Shown piece by piece: positions 14,313-25,000 of a DNA stretch of 64,000 nt (positions are counted from its first letter, which is position 1; each line of letters begins with the position of its first letter). The notes under the pieces are model-generated. The model was not told the origin of the DNA and made no database searches. It worked only from the letters and a program-made list of their open reading frames with translations. The stretch is taken from positions 3,596,001-3,660,000 of the forward strand of contig CM024190.1 of NCBI GenBank assembly GCA_013433145.1, read 5' to 3'. This stretch comes from Ascaris suum (Eukaryota > Nematoda > Chromadorea > Rhabditida > Ascarididae). The position numbers and the translations under genes were made by a program.

Positions 14313-15421
14313 AAAAATCTTGACGGTATGCTAATCAACGAGCATAACCCCATATCACTATTAAAATGTCACTCACTTTACACATTAAGACAGCGAAATA
14401 CAACGTGTCAAAACCAAACGCTTTTTTTCCTAATCATTTCATTCCAAGCCTCTGTTCCTCTTCGGGGTGTTGAATTGTTATTGATACAAATGATCTTTAA
14501 AATCCACGCGAAGTTTATAGGTTCGTGTGTTTATCTGACGATATACGCATTGTTTTCCTATACAGTGAAGCACCACTCCAGCACAAAGACTAATCAACAT
14601 TTTGACCTTCAAGTGAAATTCAGATTTCGGGACAGTGATTTCGAGGAGAAAATAACCTTAAAAATCTCAGAGAAATATTTGAATTGCAGTCCACTTTCAT
14701 TGGGGTTACTGTGAGCCGTAGAATGCATTAATGCAAAATGCTCTAAAATTCATACTGCCATGAGATGCCAGCTTCAGCTACTTAGCTGCTCAGCATTGAA
14801 ATATTGCTGGTCTTGCTTAACTTCCAAAAGATTAACTTAACACATTTGCAGCAGCGATGAACGGTTCGTGGAAGTAACAAAATCAATCTTTAGTATACAA
14901 TACGAACAACGACGTTTCATGCAAACAACAGAATTTTCACGCCGGTAAGCACAAGGAGTAGACCATCAAGTTCTTCTGTGGCAACCTGCTTTTGTTTTCT
15001 ATTCGAGTTCTCTTGTAGTGGTATCTTTCAGTTAAAGAAATATATATTACACAGGAATATATTTCAACGTCGGTTAGAAAATAGCGATCAATAGCACTGA
15101 AACGAGAAAGCTGAGCACGAAAGGCGGCTTCTTCTCAGAGAGCCCTCTTCAGAAGCTTAAGACGCCCTCCACTGCATGTAATTATCGTTTCCTCGTAGCG
15201 CAATCTTGGGCATTTTTGCTTCGACGATGCAAAAAAAGAAACGCTTATTTGGAGTGGAGAAAGTCTAACAGTGGATCAAATCTGCGGCAGCACGCAGTAG
15301 GGGTGCACCTTACGACCAACGGGGATATGTAAACTACTCAATGCGTGGATCTCGAATGCTTACTTTCCTGGCGAGCTCTTCTTTTTGATCCTTTACTTGA
15401 TAGTAGATTGTCACAAACGTA

Positions 15422-15427
15422 TTTATT
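15422..15427 (-). terminator. Polyadenylation signal AATAAA
   Basis: A canonical AATAAA on the minus strand begins 14 bases after the stop codon at 15441. This implies a very short 3' untranslated region, as is common in nematodes. Confidence 0.65.
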
Positions 15428-15440
15428 CAATATCCCTTTT

Positions 15441-16021
15441 TTACAACATATAAATTAACGGAGCAAGCATAAGTATGGAGAATGCAACTAGACGCATCGC
15501 TGAGGACGTATAATATGCTGAAGGATCATATCTTGCTTTCTTGTGCTCGTCATGTGTTAGCTCCGAGTTCAGCCCTAATTCGTTTGACGGCGCTGATTCA
15601 TCTTCGGGTCTCGAGTTCGGCTCCGGCTCGGGATTTGGCTGAAGCTTCGGTTCTGGTTGCGGCTCTGAATTTTTGGACTGTCGTGGTTCGGCCATCGGCC
15701 TTGAATGAGCCTGATGCTCTGCTTCAGTCAAGTGCTGAAGGTCGACATGGTCTTCATTCTCCATTTCCAGGCCAGTCACATGTGATTCGGGTTCGGCTAC
15801 CGGTTTCGGCTCTGAATTTAGGGAAGGTTCAGGCTCCGCCTTTAGTTGAAGATTTGGTTCTGGTTTTGGGTGAGGGGATGGCTCAGCGCTTGGCTGAGGC
15901 TCTGCAACAGCGTTTGTAGTTTCTACTTGCCCTCTGTGTCTATTACGCAACGGCGGTCGAGTAGTAGGCGGACGCTCTTCCGGGGTAACAAATTCGATTG
16001 GGAAAACGCCTCGATTCACAG
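15441..16021 (-). CDS. Exon 11: terminal exon, Pro/Glu stalk and GPI-type tail
   Basis: After a perfect acceptor (ccactgttttcag) the exon reads TVNRGVFPIEFVTPEERPP. About 135 residues follow made of EPEP, EPKP, EPQPEP and similar repeats, with Ser and Asn; this is a low-complexity extended stalk. The protein ends MRLVAFSILMLAPLIYML after SAYYTSSA: a hydrophobic tail with small residues before it and no cytoplasmic residues, fitting GPI attachment near Ser634/Ser635. A single-pass membrane anchor is the alternative. An opposite-strand open frame here (15482-15919) is a shadow of the repeats. Confidence 0.9.
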
Positions 16022-19000
16022 CTGAAAACAGTGGAAATAATTCAACGAATATGGTAAAGTACATCGAAATTAAACGGAGTATGAACTCTGTCTTTGCGCA
16101 CATTTACGCATCGAGACAGCCGCATATTTAATTGAGCTCAATTCTCCGACTCGCTCCCACCTCTTTTCTCTTGCACATGAGCCGACCGAAGGTGTTTAGT
16201 GAATTTTGAAATCAAGGAGTACAAAATTTCGCATTCATGTGAAAAATGCTCCCTCACCATATAATCTGGAAGTGAAGCCCCAATACCTACAGCAATTTTG
16301 TTCTAGTACCCTAATTTAATGCACTCGTGAAACACTAACTTCCATGATATCGCAGCTGGTCACTCTTATAGAAATTCTCGTCACGGAAGTTTCCAGATTT
16401 TGAAACATGCATGAGTGCGTCACTTGTTTGTCCTTTCGCGTAAATGACGAACAGCTTTCCTGGACCTAGTGGATGGTCCGAGGGTTCGATCTCTGCAATT
16501 TCCAACGAGCAATTATTTTTCAACATCAACGCGTTTATTCGAGCAAATGCAGCTAGCTTGATTTATGTCTGTTAAGAGGTTATTTTTTCATCGTTTCAAT
16601 CATTATATATCAAATTATTCCATCGTTTAAGTCGCACCAACTGTAGTCATAGTCTTGAAGACGGCTGAGCTAATCGAAACGCCATTTCCCAGTACATTGG
16701 CGAATTTCGCTTAATGAAGCAATCGAGTATATAAAAAACAGATGGAAATATGACCGTTGTGTTCACTGATTTGCTGAAACTGATTCAGCGTTCGTATAAG
16801 CAATATCTAACATCGAATAGTAACTAACGAGAATATGAGTTTTTCAACGAACAAATAAAGCAGTCAGTCTGCAACAGAAGTACCTATGCTATGGATTCTG
16901 TGGAAAACGATACAAATAATGACGGCAAAAAGTTGAGAACGGCGAACTATATAAGACGATAGCGAAGCAGAGAAGTTGTTTTTCACTTTCATAACTCAGT
17001 GGGCATAAATTATTGCATTTATCAACTTTGTCTGAGGAAGTTCTGTTTTCACTTTTAACTTCTTCAGCTTATTTGCTCGCAGGGGATGCTTGCTTACAGT
17101 AGATTGTTGAGTGCTGTATATGCGACCATGTTACATATATAGAAATTATTTTTTAACGTTTAGTTACTCAATCTATCGCTATTCATGGGACAGATGAGTT
17201 CTCACTTCGTCGAAGAATATATAAATGCAGCGATTATTCGCGCACTTGATGTCCCAGAAAACCTTCCACATTATAGGTCTGACGAAAAAAATTGTCTTTC
17301 ATAGGAAAAAGGAACATAGGGAACACTCTGCACAAGGCTGTGAAGCCGTGGTAAAAAAAATGCTTTTTTGAAACAAAAATGTCTGTTGAATCTGAATTCC
17401 AAGATTTTCGGTTGTGGCAGAATTGAAAGAGCACTAAGATGTACGTAAAATATTTGGCAGTTCGTCAAATCAGATTAATCGAGTAATGTGTAGATCACCA
17501 CACGATAACAGCATACCGGCGATTCGGCGCCTGAACATGATGATCGTTCTGCCGTCTTGCTCTATGCCATATGCTGCCGAAAACGATTCTTCTCCGTCCA
17601 ACCTGAATACTTATCTTCACTTTTCACTCCACTAAACGTAGTGAAGTTCAGCATGATATTTGGATGAGTGAATAGAGTGGGTTTTCCGTTTAGATGACAT
17701 TATCTGCTAGGGTTTAGAAACTACTGGATATAACCAAATAAGTGGAGAAGCATGCCGGGAATGTTAGGGAAAATGGAACGATATGCGCTACTGTGCTTTC
17801 TTCATCCGACCAACGACGTTCGTAAATTGACCGCAAACAATAAAAGTGTGGAATGTTGACTCCAAATCTGAATTAGCCCCAAATCTCCTGAAAAAGACTT
17901 CTTCCGCAGCTACGGCAACATGAAATAAAATAACTACCGAAGTAAGATATGTGCACAAATTTTTCCACATTTAAGTGTTTTTGCTTCTTCTTCAAATTTA
18001 GTGATCAACACGGAATACTGTATAATAGGTCGTGCTCACCAATTAATGTACATTACAGGCAAAAGACATCACAAAGCTATCAGTGATTTCCAAGTTGAAA
18101 TCGCTGGCCGAATAGACGGACAGATACAAAAAAACACAAATGTACACCAGCACTGAAAGAAAATCACCCTAACGCACTCATAAGAACTGGCATATATAAA
18201 TTACTTGGCTGTCGCTGCTAACCATCTTAATAAGGATCTAATTAGATGGTGAGAGGATAGGAAAGGGGAAGGGAGAAGCAGGGTGTAGAGTAAATTAGTA
18301 TAGGCTAATATACTATTGGACGCCTTTCGTTTAATACGTTTACGAGGGCGGAAGCAGCTGGGCACGGCACATCTGAAACCTCGCATCTGAAACTGTCATG
18401 CACCTCGAAGTTATTTTTGATGAATAATTATAAATAAACCGGACTTCGAATTGTCTCTAAGAAGAATTGAATGGATTGAAATGCAAATCAAAAATGCGTA
18501 CAACGTGTCGACGAGAGGAGTAGATCTGTCTCTTGTATACATATCATTGATACGCGAGCGCCCTTCAACTACAGCACCAGTTACGATATCCGTGCAATCC
18601 ATAGGATGCAATGGTGCTTGTAACTCCGAATTTACTGCAAAAGTGTCAGGTTGGGTAGACATCGAGTTGTCTGTACTGTGGGAGAAAAATTACTTCGAAA
18701 AGGTTGCTTAACGGGAAAGTATTGCTACCTTATAAGAACTCTAGAACATGGATAGTCGAATATAAAATTCCGATGAGTCGCTTAACAACCATCGCTTCAA
18801 TCTGATCATCTGTTGCTTCACAAAAAAAGCCTATAGGGAAACTCCGAATTCATACAGTATTGTGAAAACCGTCGCCTTGGATGTGTTTCGTATGTTTGAA
18901 CACCTGATTGTAAAAAGTCTGAGTTTCTAAAAGATTGAATGTTTCACTACGGCGATTTCGTAAGAAAAGGGAGAACGCTGTTTACCAGAAATAAACTCTA

Positions 19001-22000
19001 ATAATCGAATACAACAGTAACCCATCAAACAGAGACGAATTTCCCAAACGATGTTGAAAATAAGGAGCATTTCGATGTGAAATAAATTGTCACCAAATAA
19101 TGCAACAACTTACAGAAACCATTGTTTTTTGGCATCTTTGGCATTGGAACTGGCTGAAGCGGCTCGTCATTGCTAGGCGAGGCAATTTCCTCTGGACTTC
19201 TTTTCCGCCTAATATTCTCTAGATCGGGGAAAAGTCTGCAAGACCTATCAATGTTGAGCGGACGCCATCCGAGACCAACCCAAGTAGTGCTCAAGTAGTC
19301 GAGAATGATCTCCACCTCATCCTGAAGCGCGACTGATTAGTCAAGCCAGGTACCACTAGAGAGTTTTGGAAGGTTGCTAAAAATACAGCAAAAAAATCCT
19401 TCTCAGCTGAACACATGGCACACTGAACGCTCAGGACTTTGTTTAAACTTCCGCAGTGTATGCCTCTTATGCAAAAATGTATTATCTCCACTCTGAACTT
19501 GCAGAAACGCACTTCTAGAACAAACGAGCATACTCACCACTGCCAGTGCCATTCGTATGGCTTTTTGACCGTCATTCAGTGTTTTTTAATTGTTCTAGAA
19601 ATAAAAACTCTTTTAAAAACTATTTTAGAAATGAAAGCTCTTCTAGGAATTGCTTCGGGAAGAAAAGCTTTCTTCAGAATTGTTCCAGAAAAAAGAACTA
19701 TGCTGCTCTAACAAGGAGATGATTGTAGGCTTAACTGTAAGTTCATTCTTTACTATAAAATTGAGTTCGGTTTTTTCGACATCCCGCTGTCGGAGATATT
19801 TCAGTTTGCCACTCGATGTGCACATCAATTTCTGCCTGCCAAAAGATGCCTCAGTACAAACGATGTTTGGCATGATTTGCAGTTTTGCATTTTACGAGTC
19901 TGGAGACTGCTTCCGATCGACATCGTTAATGCACCCACTTCGTCATCTTTCAGCTGTAGCTGAGTCGTTTCGACTTGTGCACTATTGCTACTCCCAGCAT
20001 TAAACGCCAATTCGCCTAAATTGCAGCTCTGAGAGAGTTTTGCTCCTCCTTGCTCTTCGTGCTCACTTACTTTTCTATGTTCTTCCACTTCGGCACGTTA
20101 AAGTAAACAAATAAATAAATAAATAAACAGATTATGTTATAGTTGCGTATAATGCTCGTGGGTACTCCACGACACACTACTAATAAAAAATTTCATTCGG
20201 GCACTCGACAGGAGTTGTTCAGTGGCAAGCATTCAAGGAAACTGCATCATTTAGCAATAGCTGTAAAGCTATTTATAGTACAGCATTTATTAGGAACCAT
20301 ATGTTGGTCGTAATGGTCCATATGCACAGCATTTTACCAACGACTGAGCGATCCAACATATGCGAATTCGTATACTAGCTTGGCCACAACTGTAATACGT
20401 TATGTCCCTTCCCTCTCCTACATCCTCCTCACATATACACAATTTGGCATGTCATTTTGCTCCCACTAAATCGCAGAAATATAGTGCAACGGCCGAATTC
20501 GTCGTTTTTTAGCTTTATTTTACAAAGAGTGCAAAGAATGCAACACATTTGAGGACCTTTTTGAGCTGCCAAATTTCTCACCATGGATGAAATTCAAAGT
20601 AGAGGATGAAATTACGATACCTGATGACGTGAAAGATAAGTTATGCGAAATAATTTACCCCAACAACCCTCGAGTAAACACTGTCATTGTCATTAAGTGT
20701 CGCCTTCTTGAAACATTGTTCGTTAAAGAGACCGTATTTGCTGAATTTCGTCTCGTTCACCGGATAATTGTAATTGAAACAATCGTCCGCCTCTGGCCTC
20801 GAGTTAAATGCTGCAACGCAAAATTTTGTCATCCATCGCAGAATCAATTCCATATCATTCAAAATTTTCATCTATGATTTTGCTTCTCCTCATATCTGAT
20901 TAAACATTCACCTTCTCTTTGCATTCTCATCCATCGCTTTTTTTTTGTACAACTCTATTCAATCACTTCGATCATTTTTGGTACTTACCGTGCTAATGTT
21001 TAAGGAAACTCGACGTATCCGCATTGGTAATGAAATGCCACCTTAAATACGTTGGGTTCTGTTCAACAAAGATAAATAATTAAATAAATAAAATGCACTC
21101 GTCAACATTGTACCATTCTGTTTGATCCATATGTCAGTACAGCCCCTTAAAACTGACACAAACATCGGGTAATGAATTCACTTGTTACAGACACATCCAA
21201 GCAGTACCAACAAATTTGCATATGCACAGAGCGCAGATTGTTTCAGTTGGTAATTCATTAATTGTCTAAACTCTCACACAAAAAGAATAAGTTTCGTTTT
21301 TTATCGTCCTCGAATTCATAGCTTTCATTCTGTGTAATTCTTGAATCCGCACTAATTTTTTTCAACGTTTCACGTCGACCAGTTTGAGTTAACATTTATT
21401 TGTGTTTCCTGTGGTGAGTGCAGCAGCTCTCAAGTAGCCCTGACCTTTGCATGAATGGATTTCTGTTTGAAAACATTTACGGTGTGCTTTTCCATACATA
21501 TTTCCTCTACCTCAGCCTGACCGAGTGCATACTTCCTTCTTATAAAAGCATTGAAAAACCAAAAAAAGAAACAAGAAGTAAAAGAAAGTACTCACTTCTG
21601 TCGCAATTTCTTCCAAAGAAGCCGAATGCACAAAAGCATGTTTTGTGCACTAGTGCTGTTGGTTCCTCGAGGCATTTTCCGTCATTTAAGCAATCAGCAT
21701 CAATCGAGCAATCGTCTACAATCGACGAGGAATTTTAATTTTTGCCCTTATAAAAAAATTGCAATATTTGTGCAATAAATTGTGGTCTCTTTTAGTTTTC
21801 ATATTGAATGAAATATGCGCAAATAGCGCAGAACTTGAGAAATTATATTGCAAGTGATTTGTATTCACTTAGCACTTTACTGCTGCTCTAAAATGAGTTG
21901 ATAAAAATGAAGCATCTATTAACATGCATATAATGTAGGCCTTCTTGTTGCTCAAGAGCGCAGTGAAAGCCGTTTAGATCACAAATAGAATGTGAATAGT

Positions 22001-25000
22001 TTTGTTATTTTGTTACTGAATAGGGGACTTTCCTACATCTCATTTGAATAGGAAAGTGGATTACACTGCAACCGTCGAAATAGCTTGTATAGATTTTCCT
22101 ACTGGGGCTTGAATTTTATACCTGATTTTTTAAGTTTGGATTTTTGAAGGATAAACACGAGTTTACGAATGTCCGCTATGAAAATTGAGATTGTTCCAGC
22201 AGGGTGGCTAATCGCATGTTCTTTTGCTTAGGAATCCGTTGCAATTTTGGTTTTCAGTCAACCACTCCGACTTCTCATAGTTTCCTACTTCCTATCACTA
22301 TAGAAAAGAAAACAATAAACAATGTCTTTGACATGGAACCTTTATATTGGCACATGTCTCCTGAGTATAGGTGCTTGCAAACGCATTTGCCGTCGTCATA
22401 GTTCCCATTCCCCGAACATTTTTGCTCGCTGTTCGGATGTCCGTCGAGCACATCAACGTCCGCACACGTATGGAAGGAATACGAACTACCCCATTCCAAC
22501 GCCTGTCGATTCAGCAGAATGCTGCAGTGCTGGCATGGCTTTGTCACTCGTATTAAATGGCTTTGCGACCTAGAATAAACCAACTTTCCGCCTTCTTTTA
22601 CTTAAATGTCTGCGGTGGTTGTCAATCAGAATACGGCGCATGCACCTGCAGCGAATACTGGTGCTGTAACTGTTACTGGATGAACATCGAAAATGCCCAT
22701 TGTTAATCACGTACTGTTGCTTCTCAATGTCCTTAAATAAAGTGAACTGTCTGGTTGGACCAGTAAATTCATTTCTGGAAAGCAATAGAATCAGCGACTC
22801 GACGAGAACGCGCTCTACTTCTGTCACTTTCTTCTCTCCCTCCTTTCCCTTTCTTTCACCTCATTTCATGGAATTTGCAAACGCTGGAATGATAAACGCT
22901 ACGTACAAAATGTTCTTAATTTATTATCATGCTGATATAACATCCCTGGGATGGAAAGCTAGAAAACCACAGCAACAGCACTTTTTTTTTCAAGACAACT
23001 GTAAACATCCACAGTCAAAACGCTGCCGGTGCACCTCAAAACTAAAGTAAGCTTTTCGTGCTTTTATTCACCAAGCGCAATATGCGTTCACGAAATGGTG
23101 CCTCGTCTCAAGGTATTCTCCTACAGTGATCCAATGACCTTTCCGGAAAAAAACACAGTATTATAGACAGCTCGCAAAACAGAAGCAAGAGGTGAAGAAA
23201 GTGCCGTGACGAGTTTTTGAAAGCTTGGCATTATTCCTTGATCTCGACGAATGAATGAAAATCGTGCTGACGTTTGATCCTCTGCGCCGACGTAGCCTGT
23301 GCCATCGAGTGGCGCCAATTGTTCAACTGGTTTTCCCTTCTCATCGACAAGTGTTATTCGATATCCGCCCTGAAAACAACTAATACTACTGGGTCTGACT
23401 TTTTCAGCCGAATTCCGCAACGTTCCCACTTACAATATCATGAAAGGGAATATTTACGTATATGTATATGTCACTGTTCATTTGCCTTTTTGTTTCAACT
23501 CGGAAGCCGCCAATGCCAGAACTCTGAAATTCAGTACGTATAAGTTGAGCCACAGCATTTTCACCTCACCAGGTTCTGCGTTGATCCATCAAATTCGAAA
23601 AAAAGCTATATAGGTTCATATTTTGCACCACTGTATCGCAAAAAAAAATCAAATATTTTATAAAAGCTCTATTCAGTACTCGGATCATTGAAATATAGAT
23701 CAACTAGTGCGCATATTTCATTATTCCTTGATAACTCATAAGAGCGATTTGTCTGGTTGCCGGAAATGCGAAAGAGTTCTCTGATGCGAAGAGCTCATGT
23801 CTAGTTCTCTGATGCGCCTTAACACTTATTTCATTGTATAGAAAAGATGAAACTAATAGACAATTGAAAAGAAATTTTTGCTTCAGGAAAGTATTTATCA
23901 GCCAAATGGTTTTCAGTACTCTAGCATTCGGAAAGCTATTTGCCCGCTATGGTAGAGTTATTTCATAAATTATCTGCTTTCAGCATGAGCCCTATGTTCT
24001 GCATTGTGCGCTTTATCAAAGAACGAGAATATCAACAGCTTGCACTTGTAAAATTTAACAATTAGTAGAGGAATTAAGTGCCAAATGCATCTAGTGACAT
24101 AGACAACGAAACACTCCGCTGGAGCTGACTCCTTTCAATCGATGCAGTCAATGCACGTTTCGATCTTTGCATACCGCATTTTTCCATATAAGCTGCAAAG
24201 AACTCTTTTAGACTGCTTCACTGAATAACAAGTATGGACTCGTATTGGCTTGATATTTTTTACATCCCGTATAGTGTTAAAACAATTTGAAGTATACGGA
24301 GTACCTGATGGTAATTTTGCAGACGCCACGTAATGTTATATTGCTCTCCCACATATAATTCGGTGTATCGAGCTGAAAAAAATCTACGATTATAATCTTT
24401 CAATAAAAAAATCCGTGTTATACTATGCAAGAAAATAGAGTAGAGTGAAATATAATTCCAACTTGCCTAATAGGCAGTAGCTTGTACTTTGTTCAGTAAA
24501 AAAGAAAGAAGAGTCAAGTGGGAAAATTTCTCCATTTCCTTTCACCGTCAAGATTGCGAAACGAAGAGGGTTCGTCTTTAAAACAGCATAAATTCGCTAA
24601 CTTCGAATCGAGTAACAAAAACTCTCGCGCTCAGAAAGTTGAATTTGCTGCGAGCACTCTCGAAAAACTCGGAGAAAGGTAGCACTCTGGTGTGTAGGGA
24701 AACACCTCATAAGATGAATGCCTTTGCTCTAGTGGCAATATTTTATTAGGTTATAAAGCCGCTTTACTCATTTTTGCAATTTGCATTTAAAAAGCGTATT
24801 GTTAGCGCCGTCTGCATATTCAGTGCGATAACGCAGTGGTTTTTTATGATTTAAAGCATTTCCATCGAGCGCCGAAGAAAAACGACAAAGAATCGAAAAG
24901 CGCATACAGCACAGCAATTTCCGTATGGTGGAAATTGTCAAAGTGATGAAACAACAGACACATCCGAAAGCGCCGGCGACTTGAATCTGCGAAAGCAAGT

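Larger units (their letters stand above)
12670..15420. other. Intergenic region downstream of the DOMON gene
   Basis: It holds two hairpin-forming inverted repeats (13270, 13402), a purine-rich patch just before them (13330-13385) and the ttgacgtg repeat at 14255. No coding exon is recognised. Confidence 0.5.

Noticed and set aside
15482..15919. 145-codon plus-strand open frame opposite the terminal exon
   Set aside because: It is a compositional shadow of the EP-repeat stalk; the minus strand has a splice acceptor, phase continuity and a polyadenylation signal.
16475..16495. gggttcgatctc, similar to a tRNA B box
   Set aside because: It lies within exon 10 of the DOMON gene on the opposite strand, with no tRNA cloverleaf around it.
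17788..17970. 60-codon frame that resembles a start exon with its own signal peptide (MWKNLCTYLTSVVILF)
   Set aside because: The hydrophobic part is the intron's T-rich acceptor region read in frame; the 3' part is exon 9 of the DOMON gene.
20587..20877. 96-codon plus-strand frame
   Set aside because: It lies opposite exon 6, which has matching splice sites and the DOMON-family sequence on the minus strand.
21418..21778. Plus-strand frames of 75 and 106 codons
   Set aside because: They overlap exon 5 (EGF module) on the opposite strand and show no domain or splice context.
22322..22573. Two plus-strand frames of 61-83 codons
   Set aside because: They are shadows of exon 4, whose minus-strand reading has EGF cysteines and conserved NRQALEWG.
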